A stretch of 64,000 nucleotides of DNA from positions 1 to 64,000 of the forward strand of contig JBMSMQ010000001.1 of NCBI GenBank assembly GCA_049421205.1, written 5' to 3'. The notes under the pieces are model-generated. The model did no database searches and was not told where the DNA came from. It saw only the letters and a list, made by a program, of their open reading frames with translations. This document shows, piece after piece, positions 33,530-42,802 of this stretch (position 1 is the stretch's first letter; each line of letters opens with the position of its first letter). A program made the translations under genes and the position numbers. The stretch comes from JAFMIT01 sp049421205 (GTDB lineage Bacteria; Actinomycetota; Actinomycetes; S36-B12; UBA5976).

Positions 33530-35755
33530 ATGTCTGGCGATAAATCGACGACCGATGTGGCACGGGTGAGTAATTTTCCTGACGTCTTAACTGAATATGA
33601 CGCCGAATTGAAAGACGTTCTGGCGACTTTGAAGAAATACCATCCAAAATCTGATATTGAATTGGTAAAACGTGCATTTGAAAAAGCAGCGTATCTCCAT
33701 CGTTTTCAACTTCGAAAAAGTGGGGAGCCCTATATTTCACATCCACTCGCAGCCGCATTCATACTTGCAGATCTGGGTATGACTGCACCAACACTTGCAG
33801 CCGCCATCCTTCACGATACCGTCGAAGACACTGAATACTCGCTCGAAGAACTTCAAGCAGAATTTGGGGAAGAAATTGCACTGCTCGTAGATGGTGTCAC
33901 CAAATTGGACAAGGTGACATACGGCGAGGCAAGTGCTGCAGAAACCGTACGAAAAATGGTTGTAGCTATGGCACGAGATATTCGTGTTTTAGTTATCAAA
34001 CTAGCTGACCGTTTGCACAATATGCGTACGTTAAATTTCGTCGCACCCGACAAGCAACAATCCAAGTCGCGTGAAACCCTCGATATTTTCGCACCACTTG
34101 CACATCGACTTGGAATGAACACATTGAAATGGGAATTAGAAGATCTAAGTTTCAAATACCTTAATCCGAAACGCTACGAAGAGATAATCCGACTCGTAGA
34201 TCAAAAAGCACCTGAGCGAGAAAAAGCCCTACAGGAAGTTATCAGCGAAGTTGAATCTGATTTAAAGAAATCTGGCGTCAAGGCCACCGTTGTTGGGCGA
34301 CCAAAACACTATTACAGCGTTTATCAAAAAATGATAGTCCGAGGACGAGATCTTGATGAAATTTATGATCTCGTTGGAATAAGAATTCTCGTTAAAAATG
34401 TAGGTGACTGCTATAGCGTGCTTGGTCGAATTCACGCAAAGTGGAACCCAGTTCCAGGGCGATTTAAAGATTACATAGCGATGCCTAAATTTACGATGTA
34501 TCAATCACTCCATACAACGGTCATCGGTCCACAGGGACGTCCTGTTGAATTTCAGATACGAACTGAAGACATGCATCGTCAAGCTGAGTATGGAATCGCT
34601 GCACATTGGCGCTACAAAGCCGGCAAAGACGCAAAAGCCCCAGATGATTTATCGTGGCTTCGTCAACTGCTTGACTGGCAACGAGAAGCAGAAGATCCGG
34701 ACGAATTTCTTGATTCGCTTCGTTACGATCTTGCGTCAAAAGAAGTTTATGTGTTTACTCCGAAAGGCGACGTTATCGCTCTTCCAGTTGGATCTACTCC
34801 GGTTGATTTTGCCTATAGCGTTCACACCGACATAGGTCATCGCTGTGTTGGTGCCCGTGTGAACGGCAAACTGGTTCCGCTTGAATCCCAACTTTCCAAT
34901 GGAGATGTCGTGGAGGTGTTCACATCAAAAGCACAGGATGCAGCCCCCAATCGAGATTGGCTTAATTTTGTTGCAAGTTCTCGTGCTAAGGCGAAAATTA
35001 AAGCGTGGTTCTCCAAAGAGCGTCGCGAAGGTGCGGAAGAAGTTGGTCGCGACGCAATTGTGAAAGGTATGCGTAAGCAGGGCCTTCCATTGCAACGCTT
35101 AATGACACCAGCGATTATGAGTGCCCTCGCTGCAGATTTGCGCTATCCGGATGTCACAGCACTCTACGCGGCAGTAGGTGATAACAAAATTTCTGCAACC
35201 TTCATCATCCAGCGACTTTTACATTCCCACGGTGGGGTAGAAGGACTACTCGAAGACCTATCCGAGACAGTGACCCCAACTCGAGTTTCACGCAGAAAAG
35301 GTCTCCCTCAATCTGACCCTGGTGTTGAAGTTGAAGGGGCGGCAGACATCATGGTCAAACTCGCACGATGCTGTACACCAGTGCCAGGTGATGACATCCT
35401 TGGATATGTAACCCGCGGTCACGGAGTAAGTGTCCATAGATCAGATTGTTCCAACATCAAGGCAATTAGCGACGAGGATCAACGATTCTTGGATGTGAAA
35501 TGGGCTCCGCGAGCCAACAGTGTGTTTTTGGTAAACATCCAAATTGAAGCTATTGATAGGTCACGATTACTTTCAGATGTTACGAAGGCACTGTCTGATC
35601 ATCACGTGAATATCTTGAGTGCTTCGGTAACCACAACACGTGATCGTGTTGCACTTTCACGCTTTACATTTGAAATGTCGGACCCACGCCATCTAGGTGG
35701 CATCCTTCAATCAATCAAGCAAATTGATGGAGTGTATGACTGCTATCGAGTTTAG
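33530..35755 (+). CDS. rel: bifunctional (p)ppGpp synthetase/hydrolase (RelA/SpoT homologue)
   Basis: Makes and degrades the alarmone (p)ppGpp in the stringent response. The 741 aa have all long-RSH domains. The hydrolase domain has the HD residues in LHDTVEDT near residue 93. The synthetase domain has RGRDLDEIYDLVGIRI near residue 270 and GRFKDYIAMPKFTMYQSLHT near residue 310. TGS follows at about 405-465 (VYVFTPKGDVIALPVGSTPVDFAY), then a zinc-finger-like CC motif (LARCCTPVPGD) and a C-terminal ACT domain. Both activities look intact. The stop overlaps the convergent DUF349 gene by four bases. Confidence 0.97.
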   Translation: MSGDKSTTDVARVSNFPDVLTEYDAELKDVLATLKKYHPKSDIELVKRAFEKAAYLHRFQLRKSGEPYISHPLAAAFILADLGMTAPTLAAAILHDTVEDTEYSLEELQAEFGEEIALLVDGVTKLDKVTYGEASAAETVRKMVVAMARDIRVLVIKLADRLHNMRTLNFVAPDKQQSKSRETLDIFAPLAHRLGMNTLKWELEDLSFKYLNPKRYEEIIRLVDQKAPEREKALQEVISEVESDLKKSGVKATVVGRPKHYYSVYQKMIVRGRDLDEIYDLVGIRILVKNVGDCYSVLGRIHAKWNPVPGRFKDYIAMPKFTMYQSLHTTVIGPQGRPVEFQIRTEDMHRQAEYGIAAHWRYKAGKDAKAPDDLSWLRQLLDWQREAEDPDEFLDSLRYDLASKEVYVFTPKGDVIALPVGSTPVDFAYSVHTDIGHRCVGARVNGKLVPLESQLSNGDVVEVFTSKAQDAAPNRDWLNFVASSRAKAKIKAWFSKERREGAEEVGRDAIVKGMRKQGLPLQRLMTPAIMSALAADLRYPDVTALYAAVGDNKISATFIIQRLLHSHGGVEGLLEDLSETVTPTRVSRRKGLPQSDPGVEVEGAADIMVKLARCCTPVPGDDILGYVTRGHGVSVHRSDCSNIKAISDEDQRFLDVKWAPRANSVFLVNIQIEAIDRSRLLSDVTKALSDHHVNILSASVTTTRDRVALSRFTFEMSDPRHLGGILQSIKQIDGVYDCYRV

Positions 35756-36963
35756 GCATGTTTCATTGCGGCATCAAGTAATGCTCGCGCACTTTCAACT
35801 TGGGCTTCAAGGGCACTCACCTTAGAAGAGCCTGAATTCCTTGCATCTTCCAGTTCTCGCTCAAGACGATCTAAGTTTTCCTGAAACTTACTTGCAGTAC
35901 TTGCCGCAAACGCTTTGCGATTAGGGTCGGACTTGCGCCATTCTTCAAGTTCTGCTTCCTTAATTGCGTTTTCAACTGCAGAGAGCCTTGCTTCAATCTC
36001 TTTCACGTTTTTGCGAGGAACGTGACCGATTCTTGACCATTCGTCAAGAATTTTCTTGAAAGAGGCCCGAGCTTTCTTGTGATCGGTAACCGGAACAAGT
36101 TCTTCCGCGCGCGAAAGGAGCGCAGTTTTCTTTTCCAAATTCGCTATTTGCTCGGATTCTTGACCTTCAAGAGCTTTAGCTCTGGCTTCATAGAACGCAT
36201 TTTGCGCTTCTCTGAATTGATTCCAAAGTTTCTGTTCATCTTTTTGGTTTCCGCGTGGAGCGGCTTTCCAAAGATTCAATAACTCCTGATATCGCCTTGC
36301 AGTTTTGACCCAATCTGTGGAGGTTGACAGCTTCTTGGCCTCTTCGATGATGGCATTTTTTGTGGATTTAGATTCCGCACTTACTTTTGAAAGTTCAGCG
36401 AAATGTGCTCGGCGAGCTCGGTCAAATGCCCACCGTGCATTTTTGAAGCGCACCCACAAAGCTTCATCAGATTGCTTATTAGTACGAGGTAAACGCTTCC
36501 ATTCAGCGAGTAATTCTTCGAAACGTGCCTGGGTTGCTTTCCACTTGTTTGAATTAGCAAGAAGTTCCGCTTCAGTTGCTATCTCTTCTTTACGCAGTAG
36601 TGCTGCTTCTCTCGCAAGGGCCCGAGAGGCATTTCTCTCGGCAGCAACGGCATCGGCGAGTAATAAAATCTCAGTTGCTAACACACTGAAAATCGCAAGA
36701 TCTCCAACAACATTTGGTTCGTCAAATTGGGCTTTCAATTTGCTTGCCATCTCGCGAGCGCCAGTAATTGACCCAACGCCAGCCTTCAATCGCTCAAGTA
36801 CTAATTTCGCATCAGCAAGAAGGTTGTCGTATCGGGTGGTGTAGAAAGCAAGTGCTTGGGTGGCATCGCCAGCTGTGAATTGACCGACTTGTCGTGGATT
36901 TCCGTCTATAACTACGAAGACCGTTCCGTCTTCAAGTGCATGTCCGAACTGATGTGTGATCAT
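35752..36963 (-). CDS. DUF349 domain protein
   Basis: A 403 aa, highly charged helical protein with no membrane segment. Three DUF349-type repeats are recognisable by the recurring Trp-lysine pattern (WKATQARFEELLAEWKRLPR, TARRYQELLNLWKAAPRG, ARASFKKILDEWSRIGHV), and the C terminus is predicted coiled coil. Function is unknown. It starts directly after the stop of the cyclophilin gene with no gap, so the two are co-transcribed, and converges on rel with a TTAG stop overlap. Confidence 0.86.
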   Translation of the reverse strand: MITHQFGHALEDGTVFVVIDGNPRQVGQFTAGDATQALAFYTTRYDNLLADAKLVLERLKAGVGSITGAREMASKLKAQFDEPNVVGDLAIFSVLATEILLLADAVAAERNASRALAREAALLRKEEIATEAELLANSNKWKATQARFEELLAEWKRLPRTNKQSDEALWVRFKNARWAFDRARRAHFAELSKVSAESKSTKNAIIEEAKKLSTSTDWVKTARRYQELLNLWKAAPRGNQKDEQKLWNQFREAQNAFYEARAKALEGQESEQIANLEKKTALLSRAEELVPVTDHKKARASFKKILDEWSRIGHVPRKNVKEIEARLSAVENAIKEAELEEWRKSDPNRKAFAASTASKFQENLDRLERELEDARNSGSSKVSALEAQVESARALLDAAMKHA

Positions 36964-37707
36964 TTAGTTGTTCACCTCCACGAAGCTGGCATCGAGAATG
37001 CCAATATCTTCAGCTGGTGCGCCATCTGTTGCTCCAGTCGCTACACCCGCTGCTGCGATTTTTTCTACAATATCAAGACCCTGAACAACTTTCCCAAAAA
37101 CCGTATAGGTTGGAGAGAGTTGTGAGTCTTGAAAAACAATAAAGAATTGACTACCACTTGTGCCAGGTTGCCCAGAGTTTGCCATCGCAACTTGCCCCTT
37201 TGTGTACGTCGCAGGGTTTGAGGTTGGCAGGTTCTCTTCAGCAATTCGGTATCCAGGTGAGCCCATACCCGTACCTGTTGGATCTCCACACTGCAGAACG
37301 TAAATACCTGAAGTCACAATTCGGTGGCAGGGTGAGTTATCAAAGAAATTATTGTCCGTGAGGAATTGCATTGAATTTGCAGTCACTGGTGCTCGCGACG
37401 CGTCAACTTCGATCACGATGTCACCGCAGTTAGTGGAAAGCGTCCAATTGTATGTTCCCGTAGTTATCGAAGATGCTGGTGCAGTTTCCCATTGTGATGG
37501 GTTCGAATTTGCTGTTGGTGCCGGTTCACAGATGCCAGATGAGGTCTCTGAATCGCCAGTGAAAAATACAACGAAGATGACAGCGAGAACTGCCAAACCT
37601 CCAATAACACCAAACAGCATAGATGTGGAACTATTTCGGCGCCTCTTCAACTGACGCTCCCGCTTGGCACGAGCCAAGTCACGCTCACGCTTATTCGAAG
37701 ATGCCAC
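36964..37707 (-). CDS. membrane-anchored cyclophilin-type peptidyl-prolyl cis-trans isomerase
   Basis: Catalyses proline isomerisation, probably on the outer face of the membrane. The 247 aa begin with a basic segment (ASSNKRERDLARAKRERQL), then one transmembrane helix (MLFGVIGGLAVLAVIFVVFF), a low-complexity linker and the cyclophilin domain (about 100-245). That domain shows CHRIVTSGIYVLQCGDPTGTG, MANSGQPGTSGSQFFI and VFGKVVQGLDIV. The longer frame from 37785 is rejected: GTG at 37707 has GGAGG 4 bases upstream and matches the family's ASSNKRERE start. Confidence 0.92.
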   Translation of the reverse strand: MASSNKRERDLARAKRERQLKRRRNSSTSMLFGVIGGLAVLAVIFVVFFTGDSETSSGICEPAPTANSNPSQWETAPASSITTGTYNWTLSTNCGDIVIEVDASRAPVTANSMQFLTDNNFFDNSPCHRIVTSGIYVLQCGDPTGTGMGSPGYRIAEENLPTSNPATYTKGQVAMANSGQPGTSGSQFFIVFQDSQLSPTYTVFGKVVQGLDIVEKIAAAGVATGATDGAPAEDIGILDASFVEVNN

Positions 37708-37735
37708 ATTTCCTCCAAGGCCGACAAGGTGGGTA

Positions 37736-37741
37736 AGTCTA
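37736..37741 (-). promoter_or_regulatory. -10 element of the cyclophilin-DUF349 operon
   Basis: TAGACT on the minus strand would start a transcript about 22 bases before the GTG at 37707, including its strong GGAGG ribosome site. No clear -35. Confidence 0.35.
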
Positions 37742-37831
37742 AGAGATAGAGGTAAAGAAGGAATATCGCCTTCTGGGATGCTCAAAGGTATATGGTTCTC
37801 CCACCGCAGACCGTCTATCTGAGGGGTGAAA

Positions 37832-38500
37832 ATGTTGATTACTGGGTTTCCAGCCGGTCCCTGGGCAACTAATTGTTATGTGGTTGCCCCCTCACCCGAT
37901 TCCGAATGCATAGTCATTGACCCGGGTTATGAGTCGCTGAAGCAAATCAAAGAAATTGTCGCGGAATATAACTTAAAGCCAATTGCGACCCTCCTCACGC
38001 ATGGACATATTGATCATATGTGGAGTGTCACGCCACTTGCTGACGGCTATGAAATTCCTGCGATGATTCATGAAGCAGATAGAGAAATGCTGGCTCACCC
38101 AGAAAATGGTGTGAGTGAGGCTGGACGAGAAATGATTCATCAACTTGGTGGAAAATTTGCAGAGCCACAATCCGTGACCACTTTTCAGGGAGACACTGAA
38201 ATTTCGCTTCTCGGTATCACCTTGTCAATGCTTCATCTTCCTGGACACACACCAGGATCGATTGCCTACTATCTTGCTGAGCAAGGAACTCTCTTTAGTG
38301 GAGATGTTTTATTTGAATTTGGAATAGGTAGAACCGATTTACCAGGTGGTAGTGGTACTGCAATGAAGCGAAGTGTCCAAAAACTCTTTGATTTGGTTCC
38401 GGACGAAACAACTGTTCTTTGCGGCCATGGGAATCAAACCACGATAGGTGCCGAAAGAATGAACAATCCATATATTCAAGATTGGTTACAACATGCCTGA
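37832..38500 (+). CDS. MBL-fold metallo-hydrolase, glyoxalase II-like
   Basis: Zinc-dependent hydrolase of 222 aa with the full metallo-beta-lactamase set: LTHGHIDHMWS near residue 57, HLPGHTPGSIAYY near residue 134, LFSGDVLF near residue 153, and CGHGNQTTIG near residue 197. It may hydrolyse a thioester such as a glyoxalase II substrate; bacillithiol or mycothiol adducts are possible. ATG at 37832 is preferred over the GTG at 37826 because GAGGGG then lies at proper distance. It overlaps hisS by 8 bases. Confidence 0.9.
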   Translation: MLITGFPAGPWATNCYVVAPSPDSECIVIDPGYESLKQIKEIVAEYNLKPIATLLTHGHIDHMWSVTPLADGYEIPAMIHEADREMLAHPENGVSEAGREMIHQLGGKFAEPQSVTTFQGDTEISLLGITLSMLHLPGHTPGSIAYYLAEQGTLFSGDVLFEFGIGRTDLPGGSGTAMKRSVQKLFDLVPDETTVLCGHGNQTTIGAERMNNPYIQDWLQHA

Positions 38501-39755
38501 GATATTCAAAGCACCCAAAGGTGTTCCAGATTATGTGCCAGCAGAGTCAGCCGTTTTTCTTGCTGTGAGGGAAGCACTCATTGCACCAATTGTGAATGCT
38601 CATTACGACTACATAGAACTTCCTGTTTATGAAGATACAGCACTATTCGAAAGAGGTGTAGGTCAGTCAACTGATGTTGTGCAAAAAGAAATGTTCACCT
38701 TTGAAGATCGGGGTGGAAGATCAATTACTCTGAGGCCCGAGGGCACAGCAGGAGTAATTCGAGCCGTCATAGAACATAATCTTCACAAGGGTCAACTGCC
38801 ATTAAAACTCTGGTATGCAGGTGCGTTTTTCCGCGCAGAGCGTCCACAAGCAGGACGGTATCGTCAATTGCAGCAGGTTGGTATCGAAGCAATTGGAAGT
38901 GATGATCCAGCGTTGGATGCTGAGGTCATTGCAATTGCAGATGATGGGTTTAGAAATGTTGGCTTAACTGGTTTCGAACTGCAGATGAATTCGCTTGGAT
39001 GTAGAGATTGTAGATTGCAATACAGGGAGCAACTCACAGCATTTCTTGTAAATGTCACTATGGATGAAGAAACTCGAAATCGCGCACTCTTGAACCCATT
39101 ACGGGTGCTCGATGATAAACGAGAAGAGATTCAGAAACAGTTGCAAAATGCTCCATTACAAGTCGATACTTTATGTATTTCTTGTTTGGAGCACTATTCC
39201 GAGGTGAAATCAATTCTTCAGGTACTTGGAATTTCATACAATGAAAATCCTCGTATGGTGCGCGGACTTGATTATTACACGAAAACAACGTTTGAATTTA
39301 TTCATCCTTTGCTTGGTGCTCAATCCGGTATCGGAGGAGGAGGGCGATACGACGGGTTGATGTCGGAACTTGGTGGCGAAGATCTCTCCGGCATTGGATT
39401 TGGATTAGGTGTAGATCGGACTCTCTTAGCCTTACGCCTAGAAGGAAAGACCCTTGAAGTGCCTAATTGTGATGCCTATGTGATTGCACTCGGAGATGAT
39501 GCTCGATTACATGGACTCAAGATCGTTCGACAGCTGAGATCTTCAGGCTACATCGCTGACTTTGCGTTCGGAAATCGATCGCTCAAGGGTGCGATGAAGG
39601 CTGCCGATAAATTGAACGCCAAATTTGTCATTGTTATTGGTGATGAAGAAATTCAATCAAATAGAGTAAACGTTAAGAATATGGAGACCGGTGAGAGTCA
39701 ATCTGTATCGACAACTGAACTTCAAAATTTCATTCAACAATCCGGAGGCGAGTAA
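38493..39755 (+). CDS. hisS: histidyl-tRNA synthetase
   Basis: Charges tRNA-His; 420 aa. The class II motifs are motif 1 (about residue 45-80, TDVVQKEMFTFEDRGGRSITLRPEGT split by motif), motif 2 YAGAFFRAERPQAGRYRQL near residue 109, the histidine A motif RGLDYYTKT near residue 256, and motif 3 GIGFGLGVDRTLLAL near residue 300. The anticodon-binding domain follows. ATG starts before the end of the MBL gene; aspS begins on the base after its stop. Confidence 0.96.
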   Translation: MPEIFKAPKGVPDYVPAESAVFLAVREALIAPIVNAHYDYIELPVYEDTALFERGVGQSTDVVQKEMFTFEDRGGRSITLRPEGTAGVIRAVIEHNLHKGQLPLKLWYAGAFFRAERPQAGRYRQLQQVGIEAIGSDDPALDAEVIAIADDGFRNVGLTGFELQMNSLGCRDCRLQYREQLTAFLVNVTMDEETRNRALLNPLRVLDDKREEIQKQLQNAPLQVDTLCISCLEHYSEVKSILQVLGISYNENPRMVRGLDYYTKTTFEFIHPLLGAQSGIGGGGRYDGLMSELGGEDLSGIGFGLGVDRTLLALRLEGKTLEVPNCDAYVIALGDDARLHGLKIVRQLRSSGYIADFAFGNRSLKGAMKAADKLNAKFVIVIGDEEIQSNRVNVKNMETGESQSVSTTELQNFIQQSGGE

Positions 39756-41501
39756 ATGTATAGAACACGATACGCAGGCGAAATATCACGTGCAGACATC
39801 GGATCAAATTTGACGCTTGCAGGCTGGGTGGCACGCAGACGAGATCATGGAGGGGTTGCATTTATTGACCTCCGCGATGCAAGTGGCGTAGTACAAGTCG
39901 TCATTCGTGATGAGTCTGTTGCTGAGACTATCCGTCTTGAATATTGCATACAGATTGAAGGAATTGTTGAACAAAGGCCAGAAGGAAATGAAAACTCAGA
40001 GTTAGCGACGGGTGAAATTGAGGTAGTCGCAACCAGAGTTACCGTGCTGAGCGAATCGGCGCCACTTCCGTTTTCAATCAGCGATAAGACTGACATCGGC
40101 GATGAGGCACGACTGAAGTGGCGATATCTTGATCTGCGTCGCGATAAGCCCGCCCAAGCGCTGAGAACCAGAAGCAAAATGAACCAGATTGCAAGAAATC
40201 TTTTAAATGCAGAACGTTTTGTTGAGGTGGAAACTCCAACGTTGACTCGTAGCACTCCAGAAGGCGCACGAGATTTTCTTGTTCCCGTTCGTTTGAAGCC
40301 AGGAAGCTGGTATGCGCTACCTCAAAGCCCACAGCTTTTCAAGCAACTTTTAATGGTTGGCGGACTAGAACGTTACTATCAAATAGCTCGTTGTTATCGA
40401 GATGAAGATTTCAGGGCGGATCGGCAGCCTGAATTCACACAGTTAGATATTGAAATGTCATTTGTGAATCAAGAAGACGTGATCGAACTTGCCGAGAAAA
40501 TCGTACGAGCACTCTGGGGAGAAATTCTTAATATTGAAATCGGCACAATCCCACGAATGACATATGCAGAAGCAATGGCACGGTATGGAAGTGACAAACC
40601 AGATTTACGCTTCGATATTGAACTAAAAGATTTGACCAAGTACTTTGAAAAAACTGACTTTCGGGTATTCCAAGCAGAGTATGTGGGTGCCGTCGTAATG
40701 GCTGGTGGTGCAGACCAACCTCGTCGTACATTTGATGCTTGGCAAGAATGGGCCAAACAACGTGGAGCAAAAGGGCTTGCATATGTAACGATCGCCGAAG
40801 ATGGCGAGTTAGGTGGCCCTGTCGCCAAAAATTTGAGTGATGACGAGCGTAAGAATCTCGCATCGTTCGTAGGAGCAACAGCAGGCGATTGCATTTTCTT
40901 TGCTGCAGGAAAACGAAACGAAGCGCGAGCATTATTAGGTGCTGCACGAGCGGAAATAGCAGATCGTTTAGGGCTCATTGCTGAAGATGCTTGGTCATTC
41001 CTCTGGGTCATTGATGCTCCAATGTTCGAAGAGATAGAGACTGAGGATGGATCTTTAGCGTGGACGGCGGTTCACCATCCTTTTACATCACCGAATGGTG
41101 AGTGGATAAATTCCTTTACAAGTAATCCCGCGGATGCACTTGCGTGGGCGTATGACATTGTCTGTAATGGCAACGAAATCGGAGGGGGATCGATTCGAAT
41201 TCACCAGTCTGAAATCCAGCGACAAGTCTTCGATGTACTTGGTCTTTTACCAGAAGAGGCGAATGAAAAGTTTGGATTCCTACTTGAAGCATTCAAGTAT
41301 GGTCCACCACCACATGGAGGTATTGCCTTTGGTTGGGATCGCATTGTTATGTTGCTGACAAAAGCAGCAAATCTTCGAGAAGTAATCGCATTTCCAAAGA
41401 CCGGTGGTGGATACGATCCGCTCACAGGGGCTCCAACCCCGATTACACCCCAGCAACGCAAAGAGGCTGGAATAGATTTCAAACCAAAGCCACAGGAATG
41501 A
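39756..41501 (+). CDS. aspS: aspartyl-tRNA synthetase
   Basis: Charges tRNA-Asp (and possibly tRNA-Asn if asparagine is made by the GatCAB route; not decidable here). The 581 aa show the N-terminal OB anticodon domain (GWVARRRDHGGVAFIDLRD near residue 28), motif 2 YQIARCYRDEDFRADRQPEF near residue 207, the bacterial GAD insertion (about 300-420), and motif 3 GIAFGWDRIVMLL near residue 525. rarA overlaps its stop (ATGA). Confidence 0.96.
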   Translation: MYRTRYAGEISRADIGSNLTLAGWVARRRDHGGVAFIDLRDASGVVQVVIRDESVAETIRLEYCIQIEGIVEQRPEGNENSELATGEIEVVATRVTVLSESAPLPFSISDKTDIGDEARLKWRYLDLRRDKPAQALRTRSKMNQIARNLLNAERFVEVETPTLTRSTPEGARDFLVPVRLKPGSWYALPQSPQLFKQLLMVGGLERYYQIARCYRDEDFRADRQPEFTQLDIEMSFVNQEDVIELAEKIVRALWGEILNIEIGTIPRMTYAEAMARYGSDKPDLRFDIELKDLTKYFEKTDFRVFQAEYVGAVVMAGGADQPRRTFDAWQEWAKQRGAKGLAYVTIAEDGELGGPVAKNLSDDERKNLASFVGATAGDCIFFAAGKRNEARALLGAARAEIADRLGLIAEDAWSFLWVIDAPMFEEIETEDGSLAWTAVHHPFTSPNGEWINSFTSNPADALAWAYDIVCNGNEIGGGSIRIHQSEIQRQVFDVLGLLPEEANEKFGFLLEAFKYGPPPHGGIAFGWDRIVMLLTKAANLREVIAFPKTGGGYDPLTGAPTPITPQQRKEAGIDFKPKPQE

Positions 41502-42802
41502 CTCCGCTAGCGATACGAATGCGACCAGCATCACTTCAGGCTGTTGTCGGAAATAAAAAAGCGCTTATTGCAGGTGGACCGCTTCGCTTACTACTTGAAG
41601 GTGGAAGTAAAACCAGCGTAATTTTGTGGGGCCCGCCAGGTAGCGGAAAAACTACATTGGCACGGCTTGTCAGCAAGACATCTGATGAGTTTCATGACCT
41701 TTCAGCACTCAGTATCGGAGTAAAAGACATTCGGGATATTGCAGAGGTTGCAAAGCATCAGATGTCAGAAGGACGAAGCACTTCAGTATTCATCGATGAG
41801 ATTCATCGATTTAACAAAGCGCAACAAGATGCACTTTTACCTGCAGTAGAAAACGGATGGATAACCCTCCTAGGTGCGACAACTGAGAATCCGTACTTTT
41901 CAATCAATAATGCCCTTCTTTCTCGTGTGAGATTAGTGAAACTCGAAGCGTTGACTGATGAAGATATCGAGTTGCTCTTACTCAATGCTATTGAACATAA
42001 AAATGGTTTGGCTGGGAATTATGTATGTGAACAAGATGTCGTTTCTGCAATAACCCAGATTTCTTCTGGGGATGCCAGGCTTGCGCTCACATTGCTTGAG
42101 AACGTTGCAAATTACGCAGATTCACAGGGAAGAGCGAATATTTCAGTTTCAGATCTAGAAGCGGTACGTGGTGAAATAATTTCAAAGTATGACCGAGATG
42201 GAGATTCTCACTATGACGTAACGAGTGCATTCATAAAGAGTATGCGCGGTTCTGATGTGCAGGCTGCAATTCATTACCTTGTAAGGATGCTCAATGCAGG
42301 TGAAGATCCACGTTTCATTGCTCGACGTATTGTGATTTTGGCAAGTGAAGATATTGGATTGGCCGATAATTCAGCGTTACAAACAGCGATTGCTGCTTAC
42401 CATGCTGTGAGTTTCATAGGTATGCCAGAAGCGGCACTCACATTGGCTCATGCTGTAATTCACTGTTCGCTTGCACCTAAAAGTAACTCCGTTACGAAAG
42501 CACTACAAGAAGCATCGAATGATATTCGCCAAGGCAAAGGTGCTGATGTTCCAATTGAATTACGCGATGGGCATTACGCAGGCTCCCGAACCTTAGGACA
42601 TGGAGTGGACTATCAATATCCGCACGATCTTCCCGGAGGTATTGCGCCCTATGAATACCTACCAAGTGATTTGATTGGTCGTACCTATTATGTGCCTACA
42701 CATCATGGAAATGAGAAGCGTTGGGCGGAAGTGCTCAAAGCGATTGAAGGAGCACTCGGGAAGGTAGTCTCTGACAGTGAAAAGAAAGGGACAATAGGGT
42801 GA
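41498..42802 (+). CDS. rarA: replication-associated recombination AAA ATPase RarA/MgsA
   Basis: AAA+ protein related to clamp loaders and RuvB, acting at stalled replication forks. The 434 aa have RMRPASLQAVVGN near residue 7, Walker A LWGPPGSGKTTLARL near residue 44, Walker B VFIDEIHRFNKAQQDALL near residue 96, and sensor LLGATTENPYFSIN near residue 124. The C-terminal tetramerisation domain includes the family motif HAVIHCSLAPKSN. A longer frame from 41333 lies inside aspS and is rejected. alaS overlaps its stop (GTGA). Confidence 0.95.
   Translation: MTPLAIRMRPASLQAVVGNKKALIAGGPLRLLLEGGSKTSVILWGPPGSGKTTLARLVSKTSDEFHDLSALSIGVKDIRDIAEVAKHQMSEGRSTSVFIDEIHRFNKAQQDALLPAVENGWITLLGATTENPYFSINNALLSRVRLVKLEALTDEDIELLLLNAIEHKNGLAGNYVCEQDVVSAITQISSGDARLALTLLENVANYADSQGRANISVSDLEAVRGEIISKYDRDGDSHYDVTSAFIKSMRGSDVQAAIHYLVRMLNAGEDPRFIARRIVILASEDIGLADNSALQTAIAAYHAVSFIGMPEAALTLAHAVIHCSLAPKSNSVTKALQEASNDIRQGKGADVPIELRDGHYAGSRTLGHGVDYQYPHDLPGGIAPYEYLPSDLIGRTYYVPTHHGNEKRWAEVLKAIEGALGKVVSDSEKKGTIG

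Noticed and set aside
37757..37775. AGAAGG/CCTTCT stem in the cyclophilin-MBL divergent gap
   Set aside because: Short stem with no T tract and no clear relation to either start; not enough to call a regulatory site.
41333..41497. N-terminal extension of RarA from 41333
   Set aside because: It lies wholly inside aspS in another frame; the ATG overlapping the aspS stop is the family start.
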